Part shown: positions 1 to 6,855 of the stretch, one piece after another | Position numbering within the stretch: position 1 is the first letter of the stretch | Layout of the letters: each line of letters begins with the position of its first letter | Origin: Spirochaetia bacterium | Lineage (GTDB): Bacteria; Spirochaetota; Spirochaetia; Sphaerochaetales; Sphaerochaetaceae | DNA: 16,061 bases | Assembly (NCBI GenBank): GCA_900769955.1 | Contig: CAAGIP010000053.1 | Coordinates: 1-16,061, forward strand | Reading direction: 5' to 3' | Notes under the pieces: generated by a model | The model's input: only the letters and a program-made list of their open reading frames with translations | What the model was told of the DNA's origin: nothing | The model's database searches: none | Position numbers and translations under genes: made by a program

Positions 1-281
1 ATGTCATTCCGTACAGTGTTATCACAAATCCTGCGGAAGTTCCCGGTCCCTTCTTTGCACTTGAAACAGGGGGAACGCTTATCGGGGACTTTGAATTTCC
101 TCAGGAGGGAACGTGCATAGTGGGCTCTGAGGAGAGCGGGGTTTCACCTGAGTGTCTTGCCCTTGCATGCAATAACAGAGTCACGATCCCGCTCTATGGT
201 GCAAAGGGATCGATAAACGTTTCCGTTGCCACGGGCATCCTGCTCTATGAGTGGTCTCAGGAGCCCTTTCCGCTTTCGTAG
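1..281 (+). CDS. SpoU/TrmH-family RNA 2'-O-methyltransferase, C-terminal part (5' truncated)
   Basis: The open frame enters from the left edge (first full codon at 3) and ends at TAG 279-281, giving about 92 residues. They hold the two C-terminal signature motifs of SpoU/TrmH (SPOUT) enzymes: IVGSEESGVSPE (motif 2, with the Gly-x-Glu-x-x-Gly loop) and VTIPLYGAKGSINVSVATGI (motif 3, with the conserved Ser-x-Asn). These form the trefoil-knot site that binds S-adenosylmethionine. The family methylates ribose 2'-OH groups in tRNA or rRNA. The substrate cannot be told because the N-terminal target-recognition part lies outside the window. The last 25 bp overlap the 3' end of the opposing Lon-like gene, so no separate terminator fits between them. 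Confidence 0.9.
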   Translation, partial: VIPYSVITNPAEVPGPFFALETGGTLIGDFEFPQEGTCIVGSEESGVSPECLALACNNRVTIPLYGAKGSINVSVATGILLYEWSQEPFPLS

Positions 282-2131
282 AGCTTTCTTAAGCTGTCCT
301 CGATCATGCGGTTGAACGATCCGGGACGGAAATTGCCCTTTCTGTCCCGGGTGCTTCCCGGAAGCCCTGTCAGCAGCTCCATTCCTTCCTCGATCGTGGA
401 AAGTGCCCAGAGATGGAATTCACCCTTTGAAATGGCTTCTTCCACTTCATATGGAAGTATGAGGGAGCGGATGTTCTGCTTCGGTATCACGACACCCTGC
501 CGACCCGTAAGGCCGCAGAGCTTGCATGTGTGCCAGAAACCGGTAATCTTTTCATTTATTCCGCTTACCGGCTGAAGTGTTCCCATCTGGTTTACTGAGC
601 CTGTTATTGCTATGTCCTGACGTACCGGTATGTCCCCGATGGCTGAGAGCAGGGCATAGAGCTCGGATGATGATGCGGAGTCTCCGTCAACTTCACTGTA
701 GTTCTGCTCGAAGCACAGTCCGGCATAGATGGAAAGGGGGAAGGAGCGTGCATAGTTCTTTCTGAGATAGCCTTCCAGAATAAGTATTCCCTTGTCGTGG
801 ATCTCTCCGCTGAGGCCTGCTTCATGCTCGATGTTGACAATGCCCTCGCTTCCGGGTGCGACCGTTGCCGAAATCTGGGCGGGCGTGCCGAAGGAACTAT
901 TTCCCCTGTCCATGACCGCAAGGCCGTTTATCATGCCGACACGGGAGCCGTCAGTGCTTACGAGCAGTTCACCGTCCTTAATCTCCTGATTGATCCTCTC
1001 TTCAAGAATATCGGTAAGATATGCCCTGTTGCTGATGGCAGTCCTTACGGATGATCCTGTAACATGACCGTTTCCTGCAAGGCGGGCTTCACTCATTAAG
1101 TCTCCGATGAGACCCAGTCTCGTGGTAAGCTGTCCCCTGTCCTCACAGAGCCGTGAGGAGAAGCGGAGCAGCTCCGATGCCGCTTCCTTTGTTATGTCAG
1201 GTTCCACGCTCCTGATATATCCAAGAGTTCCGAGTATGTTGTTCCTGTCGGCATCCATCTGCGAGTCAAACTGGGGTGATGCCTTGAAGAGCCTCAGGAA
1301 TGCCTCATCCTTCTCGCATAGCTCCTCATATACGTCTTCATTGCCGAGCAGGATGACCTTTGTTGCAAGTGCAACCGGTTCCGGTCTGAGGCGTTCCTCT
1401 TTGCCGAGCGAGCCCTGCACTCCGGGTGTCGTCATGGCCATTGCCGTGGCATCGAGATGACGTTTTATCGCATCCCAGAGTCCCTTCTGTGCAAGCACTT
1501 CATCGGCAGTGAGTACGAGAAAGCCTCCCGATGCGGCAGTGTATGAACCTGTCTTCACCTGCATGTGTGGATACTTTTCCCCCATGTCCCTGTAGCCGAA
1601 GAGATTCTCGAATGTCGGATGGGACTCCACTATGAACGGGCGTGCCGTCTCATTGCTCCTGTCCAGTGCAAGGTTGACTGAAGCATAAGCCTCACTGAAG
1701 GGAAAACGGCCGAGCAGGCGTAAATATCCCTCCGCTTCCGGAATCAGGGATGAGGCCTTTTCAAGGATAGTTTTGCGGTTTTCCTCATTCATTTCGGAAA
1801 ACAGTTCCTTTAAAAGCTTTCCGTGTCCCTTTTCAAGAGCAAGCGTTACCGGTGACATCGCATTTGAGGGATTTGCCAGATAAACCACATCCCTGATCAT
1901 GTCATCGCTGACGGGAAGGGATGCCGCTTCAGCTCTCAGGGAGGAAAGCTTTCCTGTTCCGGGATCCCCGCTGATAAAGATGTTGTATCCGCTTCTGTCA
2001 GTCAGAAGCGCTGTCCTCAGTGCCAGCAGTGCCCTTTCCTGACCGACAATGCGCGGGACGGCCTCTGCAAGATCCTCATCGGTGACTGTATATGAAAAGC
2101 AGATGTCTGCCATGTCCAGTTCTCTGATCAT
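257..2131 (-). CDS. Lon-family ATP-dependent protease, compact AAA_32/LonB-like form
   Basis: This 624-residue protein joins an AAA+ ATPase to a Lon-type (S16) serine-lysine peptidase. Walker A is GDPGTGK (residues 55-61). The probable Walker B strand is FLVLTADEV, with acidic residues D210/E211. An AAA lid follows at about 310-370. The peptidase domain spans about 390-590. Its catalytic serine is S485 in DGDSASSSEL and its lysine is K528 in GINEKITGF. The spacing of 43 residues is the same as S679-K722 of E. coli Lon. There is no Lon N-terminal substrate domain, and proteins of this AAA_32 group (PF13654) are usually near 780-800 residues. The region between Walker A and Walker B is short here, suggesting loss of the usual coiled-coil insert. 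Expected role is cytosolic ATP-driven proteolysis. The ATG at 2131 has no Shine-Dalgarno sequence; a near-consensus promoter would start transcription exactly there. Confidence 0.9.
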   Translation of the reverse strand: MIRELDMADICFSYTVTDEDLAEAVPRIVGQERALLALRTALLTDRSGYNIFISGDPGTGKLSSLRAEAASLPVSDDMIRDVVYLANPSNAMSPVTLALEKGHGKLLKELFSEMNEENRKTILEKASSLIPEAEGYLRLLGRFPFSEAYASVNLALDRSNETARPFIVESHPTFENLFGYRDMGEKYPHMQVKTGSYTAASGGFLVLTADEVLAQKGLWDAIKRHLDATAMAMTTPGVQGSLGKEERLRPEPVALATKVILLGNEDVYEELCEKDEAFLRLFKASPQFDSQMDADRNNILGTLGYIRSVEPDITKEAASELLRFSSRLCEDRGQLTTRLGLIGDLMSEARLAGNGHVTGSSVRTAISNRAYLTDILEERINQEIKDGELLVSTDGSRVGMINGLAVMDRGNSSFGTPAQISATVAPGSEGIVNIEHEAGLSGEIHDKGILILEGYLRKNYARSFPLSIYAGLCFEQNYSEVDGDSASSSELYALLSAIGDIPVRQDIAITGSVNQMGTLQPVSGINEKITGFWHTCKLCGLTGRQGVVIPKQNIRSLILPYEVEEAISKGEFHLWALSTIEEGMELLTGLPGSTRDRKGNFRPGSFNRMIEDSLRKLYESGKGS

Positions 2132-2187
2132 GCAAAAATGATATGAGGTGGAAAAATCTGTGTCAACGTATTATACTTCAGTGCATG
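2129..2187. promoter_or_regulatory. Divergent promoter region predicted to give leaderless mRNAs for the Lon-like and Nif3-like genes
   Basis: Minus strand: TTGACA (2166-2161), a 17-bp spacer, TATCAT (2143-2138), then 6 nt to ATG at 2131. With standard -7 to +1 spacing, transcription starts on the A of the start codon. Plus strand: TGGAAA (2149-2154, 4/6), a 17-bp spacer, TATACT (2172-2177, 5/6), with +1 expected at 2184/2185, the ATG of the Nif3-like gene. The two promoters interlock within about 50 bp. Neither start codon has a purine-rich Shine-Dalgarno sequence. Matches were read by eye; start sites are inferred. Confidence 0.65.
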
Positions 2188-2943
2188 AAACTGAACGAAC
2201 TGGATGCATTTCTTAAAGAAAGACTGGCTATAGGCAGCTTCCCCTTTGACGCATCGCTTAACGGGGTGCAGGTTGCCTGTTCAGATAAGGAAATAAAGAA
2301 AATAGGCTTTGCCGTCGATGCTTCCCTGGCAACGATAAAGGCCGCCTCTGAACGGGAGTGTGACATGCTCTTCGTCCATCACGGACTTTTCTGGGGACAG
2401 CCGCAGGCAGTCACGGGAGCTCACTATGAGAGGATAAGGACACTCATTCAGAGTGATATGGCACTCTATGCATGCCACCTTCCCCTCGATGCCCATCCCG
2501 TATACGGCAACAATGCCCAGATGGCAATGGCTCTCGGGATGAAGGAATATGACATGTTCGGCCTCTATCACGGAGCGCTTATCGGTGTTAAGGGAAACCT
2601 TCCATTTGAAATGTCGCCTGAAGAGGTATGCGGCCTGCTCGGTTTTTCAGAGGATACGGGACTCAGGATCCTGCCTTTCGGAAAGGAGAAGGTGAGGAGC
2701 GTGGGCATCATCTCCGGAGGAGCCGGAAACGATGTCTCACAGGCAATAGATGATAACCTTGACCTCTACATTACCGGTGAAATATACCATCAGAACTTCC
2801 ATGAAGCACTGGAAAGCCACATCAATGTGATAGCCGGAGGACACTATCAGAGTGAGACCTACGGTGTTAAGGCCGTTCTCAGAATGCTTATGGGTGAACT
2901 TGGAATTGAAGGAGTGTTCCTGCCATGGCCGACAACTCTGTAA
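2185..2943 (+). CDS. Nif3-like dinuclear metal-centre protein
   Basis: Member of the Nif3/YbgI family (PF01784), ring-shaped homohexamers with a two-metal site. The biochemical role is unsettled; proposals include GTP cyclohydrolase-like or metal-dependent hydrolase activity. From the ATG at 2185 the product is 252 residues, the length of the short YbgI type without the central YqfO insertion. The ligands expected from YbgI are all present: H65 and H66 (FVHHGLFWG), D102 (CHLPLDAHP), H220 and E224 (GGHYQSETYGV), with the His-to-Glu spacing of 4 kept. An in-frame ATG at 2143 would add 14 residues (MRWKNLCQ...) that are not family-like and lie inside the promoter, so 2185 is preferred. It is the first gene of the + operon, and its end overlaps lspA by 19 bp. 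Confidence 0.92.
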   Translation: MKLNELDAFLKERLAIGSFPFDASLNGVQVACSDKEIKKIGFAVDASLATIKAASERECDMLFVHHGLFWGQPQAVTGAHYERIRTLIQSDMALYACHLPLDAHPVYGNNAQMAMALGMKEYDMFGLYHGALIGVKGNLPFEMSPEEVCGLLGFSEDTGLRILPFGKEKVRSVGIISGGAGNDVSQAIDDNLDLYITGEIYHQNFHEALESHINVIAGGHYQSETYGVKAVLRMLMGELGIEGVFLPWPTTL

Positions 2944-3443
2944 AGCGTTTTTTTCCGCTTGCCGTCACGGCCTTCGTCATTGCCCTTGATCAGATCACAA
3001 AGGCACTGGTCGTGAAGTTCATACCGGAGAACACTATATTATGCAGTTTTTTTTGGGATTTCCTTGAGATAGTCCATGTCAGGAACAATGCAGTGGCGTT
3101 CTCGATCGGGACGGGACTCGATGTCCCCGTGAAGATCGTGTTCTTCATCGTGCTTCCGATAATCCTGATGGTTCTTCTCATCTGGTGTGTCTTAAGCCGT
3201 AAGACTGACAGTGACTTCACATACTTTCAGAAGTGGTGCCTGGCCGCGATTGCGGGAGGAGGTATTGGAAACCTCTGTGACCGCTGCTTCCGCTCCCTCA
3301 GGGTCGTTGACTGGATCAGCACCGACATGTACGGCTTTCTGGGCTTTGACCGCTTTCCGACATACAACATCGCGGATGCATCCATTGTGATATCCGTCTG
3401 CCTTATCATCCTCTCGTACTTAACAGGAGAAAAAAAGAAATGA
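2925..3443 (+). CDS. lspA: Lipoprotein signal peptidase (signal peptidase II)
   Basis: LspA cleaves the signal peptide of diacylated prolipoproteins in the inner membrane, just before the lipid-modified cysteine. The product has 172 residues, the usual length, and four predicted membrane segments (about 10-30, 67-90, 103-118, 152-166). The catalytic aspartates of this A8 aspartic peptidase are visible: D129 in LRVVDWI and D151 in YNIADASIV. The supporting N116/D119/R120 motif (GNLCDR) and D22 near the N-terminus are also present. The usual N-T-G-A-A-F-S stretch reads NNAVAFS, a mild deviation. A Shine-Dalgarno GAAGGAG (2908-2914) lies inside the end of the Nif3-like gene, and the reading frames overlap by 19 bp, implying coupled translation. 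Confidence 0.96.
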   Translation: MADNSVKRFFPLAVTAFVIALDQITKALVVKFIPENTILCSFFWDFLEIVHVRNNAVAFSIGTGLDVPVKIVFFIVLPIILMVLLIWCVLSRKTDSDFTYFQKWCLAAIAGGGIGNLCDRCFRSLRVVDWISTDMYGFLGFDRFPTYNIADASIVISVCLIILSYLTGEKKK

Positions 3444-3736
3444 ACAAAAAAGCAAACTCCTTAATATTCATGCTCATTGCAACGGTCGTGAACCTTCTGC
3501 TTCTGATGATTTTCTTCATCCTCGGCTTTGTCATCCTCAACCTCGTCATCAGCGCAATGCCCGATAACGCCGCAGTCGTCCAGATCGGCGTTGTGGTCGT
3601 GTTCATCGCCGCAATCGGACTGTCCTTCGTGGTCTATACCAAGCTTGTCAATTTCATCACCAAAAAGTTCAGCCTGGAGGAAAAACTCGATCCCCTTTTC
3701 GTAAGAAAGGGGTCACGCCGTCAGAGAGGTGAGTGA
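3440..3736 (+). CDS. Small two-span membrane protein, function unknown
   Basis: A 98-residue protein with two hydrophobic helices (about 8-37 and 46-68) and a basic C-terminal tail (KKFSLEEKLDPLFVRKGSRRQRGE). I do not recognise a named family. The gene is real by context: it starts in a 4-bp ATGA overlap with the lspA stop codon, has a Shine-Dalgarno AGGAGA (3425-3430), and ends in a GTGA overlap with the next gene. Such tight coupling to lspA suggests a role at the membrane, perhaps linked to lipoprotein processing, but nothing in the sequence proves this. Confidence 0.82.
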   Translation: MNKKANSLIFMLIATVVNLLLLMIFFILGFVILNLVISAMPDNAAVVQIGVVVVFIAAIGLSFVVYTKLVNFITKKFSLEEKLDPLFVRKGSRRQRGE

Positions 3737-4731
3737 GCTTGCGCTATCCTTCTTTCTCCACACTGGAAGATGCATCGTGGTATGCCTATTCGGATGAGCC
3801 AATCCAGAAGAGTCCTTTCTGGAAGGCCGGTCTGTATGATCCCGCGGTCATCCAGAGAGAAGATTCCCCTGACAATTTATGGCACCTCTTTGCCAATACC
3901 TGGGAAGGAATAGAGCATTACACCTCACAGTCAGGTTTTGACTACCGCGTTCAGCATGTCGTGCTGCTGCGCGGACACTCCCCGTTCATATTCAGGGAGG
4001 GAAGCACGTACTATCTGCTCTATGAGACTCATGACAGGGATTATCTTGCAATGAAGGATAAGGGCAACAGACTCTCGTGCTCCAGAATCAACATGATCTC
4101 GAGCACCGATTTAAAGCTCTGGTCAAAGCCCCGTGTCCTCATTTCCGCCCTTGACGTGCCATATGCCTCCGATTACTCCGAGCCAAGGCTTTCCCGCCCC
4201 CAGCTCGTGATGTGGGAGGGTAAATACCGTCTCTATTTCGGCGCATCCCACAGGGAGCTCTACGATACAGGGCAGAAGTGCACTGAGTACTTTTCCTATG
4301 CCGAGAGTGATGTGATAACAGGTCCGTACATCCCGCTCAAAACTCCCATCATGGCAAGCGATCCAGACAGCAGATGGTCAAATCTGGCACTGGGAAGCAT
4401 CAAGATACTGCCCTGTGCACAGGGTTTTGCAGCGATAAGGTGCTCGTTCTTCTTTGATGAGGAAGAGAGACGGAGCCGTTCGGTAATGATGCTCTTAACC
4501 AGCGAGGATGGTATAAACTTTGAAGAAAAACGCGTGATAATGCCACCGATCAGGGATGGATGGGCTTCGGGCTACATTACTTCCTGCGATGCGGTCTACC
4601 GCTCTGAGGAGAAAGCCTGGTACTGCTACTTCAGTGCAAATGACATGAAGGCTTCATCCAACCCGATGCTGGTCCGGGAATCGCTGGGCCTCCTGATCGG
4701 ATCGGAACGGCAGCGCTTTCACGCGGAGTGA
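3733..4731 (+). CDS. GH43/GH32-like five-bladed beta-propeller protein (putative glycosidase)
   Basis: A 332-residue cytosolic protein with no signal peptide. Its repeated blade pattern is typical of the GH43/GH32/GH62 beta-propeller superfamily: a 'hydrophobic-x-x-Gly-x-Tyr-x-Leu-x-Tyr' strand followed by a 'Ser-Thr/Glu-Asp-Leu/Gly-x-x-Trp/Phe' turn. Clear cases are FREGSTYYLLYETHD (about 87-101) followed by ISSTDLKLWSKPRVLI, MWEGKYRLYFGASH (160-173), LLTSEDGINFEE (254-265) and RSEEKAWYCYFSAND (290-304). D36 in LYDPAVIQ is a candidate for the general-base aspartate of the first blade; the acid residue is not assignable by eye. Substrate is unknown and it could be a non-catalytic propeller. 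The start is GTG at 3733, overlapping the previous stop codon, with GAGAGG just upstream. Its place between membrane and amino-acid genes is unexpected for a carbohydrate enzyme. Confidence 0.72.
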   Translation: MSLRYPSFSTLEDASWYAYSDEPIQKSPFWKAGLYDPAVIQREDSPDNLWHLFANTWEGIEHYTSQSGFDYRVQHVVLLRGHSPFIFREGSTYYLLYETHDRDYLAMKDKGNRLSCSRINMISSTDLKLWSKPRVLISALDVPYASDYSEPRLSRPQLVMWEGKYRLYFGASHRELYDTGQKCTEYFSYAESDVITGPYIPLKTPIMASDPDSRWSNLALGSIKILPCAQGFAAIRCSFFFDEEERRSRSVMMLLTSEDGINFEEKRVIMPPIRDGWASGYITSCDAVYRSEEKAWYCYFSANDMKASSNPMLVRESLGLLIGSERQRFHAE

Positions 4732-4739
4732 GGATACAT

Positions 4740-5903
4740 ATGAGAAGTCTTTCGGACAGAAGCTCGCATTTCACTGATTCGGTCATCAGAAGGATGACGC
4801 GCGTCGCAGCCTCCTGCGGCGCGATAAACCTTTCACAGGGCTTTCCAGATTTCGATCCTCCCCGCTTTCTCATGGACCGCCTCTCTGAGGTTGCCTATGA
4901 GGACTGCCATCAGTATGCGGTGACCTGGGGAGCTGAGAGCACAAGAAGGGCAATAGCGGGGAAGATGGAACACTTCTCAGGCCTTTCCTATGACAGTGCG
5001 ACGGAAGTTACCGTCACATGCGGTTCCACCGAAGCGATGATGGCTTCAGTCATGAGCGTGACCGATCCGGGAGACAGTATCGTTATCTTCTCACCCTTTT
5101 ACGAGAACTACGGTGCAGATGCGATCCTTGCAGGTGCGGCTCCGATATATGTCCCGCTGAATCCTCCCTCCTTCACCTTCGATGCAGACGTGCTTGAGGA
5201 TGCGTTCCGCTGCCATCCCAAGGCCCTTATCCTCTGTAATCCGTCAAACCCGTGCGGCAAGGTATTCACAAAAGAAGAGCTTGAGACAATCGCATTCCTT
5301 GCCCGAAAGTATGATGTCTATGTCATTACAGACGAAGTTTATGAGCATATTGTCTATGCTCCGAACAGGCACACATACATTTCATCACTTCCCGGCATGA
5401 GGGAGCGCACGATATGCTGCTCATCCCTTTCCAAGACCTACTCCATAACGGGATGGAGACTTGGGTATACACTTGCGCCTCCTTATGTTTCGGAACGTAT
5501 CAGGAAGGTACATGACTTTCTTACGGTCGGTGCCGCAGCCCCGCTTCAGGAAGCCGTGCTGCCGGGACTTCTGGCCGGAGATGATTACTACGATGAGCTC
5601 AGACGCATCTACACGGAAAAGAGGGATTTCTTCCTTGCAGGACTCGATGAACTCGGGATAATCCACACTGTTCCGCAGGGCGCGTACTATGTGATGATGG
5701 ACATCTCGGAATACGGCTATGACAGCGATGAGGAGTTTGCCCTTGCCATGGCTGAAAAGTGCGGGGTTGCCGCAGTTCCCGGCTCCTCGTTCTTCAGGGA
5801 AGCTGAAAACAGGTACGTAAGACTTCACTTTGCAAAGAAAAAGGAAACACTTTCGGCTGCGCTTGACAGGATGTCGTCGCTGAAAACCATAGTGAGGAAG
5901 TAG
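4740..5903 (+). CDS. PLP-dependent aminotransferase class I/II (KAT/methionine aminotransferase-like)
   Basis: Fold-type I pyridoxal-phosphate aminotransferase. The N-terminal INLSQGFPDFDPP is the hallmark of the kynurenine/glutamine/methionine aminotransferase group (YbdL-like). From the ATG at 4740 (387 residues) the cofactor residues are N170 (NPSNPCG), D198 and Y201 (TDEVYEH), K232 forming the Schiff base (SSLSKTYSITGWR), and R240. R361 (YVRLHFA) should bind the substrate carboxylate. An upstream GTG at 4728 would add four residues and overlap the previous stop codon. The ATG is preferred because a GTGAGG Shine-Dalgarno lies 6 nt before it while the GTG has none. It probably transfers an amino group from an aromatic or sulphur amino acid to a 2-oxo acid; exact specificity is unknown. 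It is the last gene of the packed operon. Confidence 0.9.
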   Translation: MRSLSDRSSHFTDSVIRRMTRVAASCGAINLSQGFPDFDPPRFLMDRLSEVAYEDCHQYAVTWGAESTRRAIAGKMEHFSGLSYDSATEVTVTCGSTEAMMASVMSVTDPGDSIVIFSPFYENYGADAILAGAAPIYVPLNPPSFTFDADVLEDAFRCHPKALILCNPSNPCGKVFTKEELETIAFLARKYDVYVITDEVYEHIVYAPNRHTYISSLPGMRERTICCSSLSKTYSITGWRLGYTLAPPYVSERIRKVHDFLTVGAAAPLQEAVLPGLLAGDDYYDELRRIYTEKRDFFLAGLDELGIIHTVPQGAYYVMMDISEYGYDSDEEFALAMAEKCGVAAVPGSSFFREAENRYVRLHFAKKKETLSAALDRMSSLKTIVRK

Positions 5904-5923
5904 ACAAAAGACCTTTCTTTCTG

Positions 5924-6021
5924 TTACTCTGCCCACCGTCGATATCGAAACCATGGCATTTATGCTGGTGGCGTAGGGGAGTGCCTTGTGCTCCTGACTA
6001 TTCTATTTCGAGGTTAACACT
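5924..6021 (+). promoter_or_regulatory. Structured leader of yhhQ; candidate unassigned riboswitch or attenuator
   Basis: This leader can fold in two incompatible ways. Fold A: a closing stem GCC(C)ACC 5931-5937 with GGUGGC 5967-5972 encloses two small hairpins (UCGAUAUCGA 5939-5948; GCA-UUUA-UGC 5956-5965). Fold B: ACCA 5950-5953 pairs with UGGU 5966-5969 on top of the GCA/UGC stem, which takes bases from fold A. A hairpin follows, GGAGUGC-CUU-GUGCUCC (5978-5994, 7 bp with two G-U pairs). Its CCUUG (5984-5988) can pair with CGAGG (6009-6013), which contains the yhhQ Shine-Dalgarno. A 7-codon ORF (5953-5976, MAFMLVA) lies within. I could not match any known preQ1 riboswitch class. Folding was done by eye. 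Confidence 0.45.
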
Positions 6022-6714
6022 ATGTTAAATGAAATGTGGTGGGTACTGCTTCTGGTACTCAACTTCACGGCGATACTAATCTCCTATCGCCTCTGGGGAA
6101 AGCTCGGGCTTTTCATCTGGATTCCGATCTCAGTCATCGTAGCGAACATTCAGGTCACCAAAAACGTAAACCTTTTCGGGCTTGAGGCAACTCTGGGTAA
6201 CATCGTCTATTCGACAGGATTCCTTGCAACCGATATCCTTTCCGAGATTTACGGTGCAAAGGAAAGCCGCAAGGCAGTCGTCATAGGCTTCTTTTCCCTG
6301 ATCGTAATGACAGTCATGATGCAGGTTGCGATCCAGTTCACACCGGCTCCATCCGATTTCGTCCAGGAATCGATGGCAACTATCTTCGGCTTCATGCCGC
6401 GTATCGCCGCTGGCAGTCTGGTTGCCTATGTTATCAGCAACTTCCATGACATCTGGGCCTTTGAACTCTGGAAGAGAATCAGGCCCGGCAGGACCACTCT
6501 CTGGATGAGAAACTGCTTCTCAACCATGGCAAGCCAGCTTCTTGACTCAGTGATCTTCACTTTCATAGCATTCTTCGGTGTCTATGAAATGAGCGTATGG
6601 TGGCAGATCGTCCTTACTACCTATGTGCTCAAATTCATCGTCGCCGTATGCGACACCCCGTTCATGTACGTGGCGCGCAGCTGGGCTGAAAAAGGTCAGA
6701 TAAAGGAAGCGTAA
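6022..6714 (+). CDS. yhhQ: Queuosine precursor transporter, YhhQ family
   Basis: An integral membrane protein of 230 residues with about six membrane helices, of the YhhQ/COG1738/Vut_1 family (PF02592). E. coli YhhQ imports the queuosine precursors preQ0 and preQ1 for tRNA wobble modification. Family marks are STGFLATDILSEIYGAKESRK (64-84), the NFHDIWAFELWKRIR stretch (140-154), and SQLLDSVIFTFIAFF (171-185), with acidic residues D71, E75 and D175 inside membrane regions. GAGGT at 6010-6014 is 7 nt from the ATG. The start codon lies in a small hairpin (UUAAC 6014-6018 with GUUAA 6024-6028). No other queuosine genes are in the window, so the cell may rely on salvage or encode them elsewhere. 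The structured leader suggests regulation at the RNA level. Confidence 0.9.
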   Translation: MLNEMWWVLLLVLNFTAILISYRLWGKLGLFIWIPISVIVANIQVTKNVNLFGLEATLGNIVYSTGFLATDILSEIYGAKESRKAVVIGFFSLIVMTVMMQVAIQFTPAPSDFVQESMATIFGFMPRIAAGSLVAYVISNFHDIWAFELWKRIRPGRTTLWMRNCFSTMASQLLDSVIFTFIAFFGVYEMSVWWQIVLTTYVLKFIVAVCDTPFMYVARSWAEKGQIKEA

Positions 6715-6720
6715 CTTTAT

Positions 6721-6760
6721 AGCTGGTGAAGGAATCCTAAAAAAAAATCCTGCACCGGCT
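6721..6760 (+). terminator. Possible weak terminator hairpin after yhhQ
   Basis: AGCUGGUG (6721-6728) pairs with CACCGGCU (6753-6760): 8 bp with one G-U pair. After one mismatch a 4-bp inner stem (6730-6733 with 6748-6751) encloses an A-rich loop. Only a short T run follows (about 6768-6771), so termination may be partial. Confidence 0.4.
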
Positions 6761-6855
6761 TCACTAATTTTACGCATGTCATTATAATGTCAGAAAACTA
6801 ATTAACATGCACAGCCAGAAGGCTGTGTTTCATTCTACCTGGGAGGGTATAAAAG
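6760..6855 (+). promoter_or_regulatory. cstA promoter and leader with hairpin
   Basis: A perfect TATAAT (6783-6788) lies 17 bp after TTCACT (6760-6765, 4/6), predicting a start near 6795. The ~60-nt leader holds a perfect 7-bp hairpin, CACAGCC-AGAA-GGCUGUG (6810-6827), followed by UUUCAUUCU. Next comes a strong Shine-Dalgarno GGGAGGG (6841-6847) 8 nt before the ATG. The hairpin may stabilise the mRNA or act as an attenuator. Confidence 0.65.

Noticed and set aside
2143..2184. Upstream ATG for the Nif3-like gene
   Set aside because: The 14 extra residues do not fit the family, the ATG overlaps the promoter elements, and metal ligands fall at family positions from 2185.
5421..5954. 177-codon open frame on the - strand
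   Set aside because: Antisense to the aminotransferase and the yhhQ leader; no family match and no ribosome-binding site.
5924..6021. Known preQ1 riboswitch before yhhQ
   Set aside because: The compact preQ1-I core (GGUUC stem, A-rich tail with CUAA) and the preQ1-II arrangement are not present, so only an unassigned structured leader is claimed.
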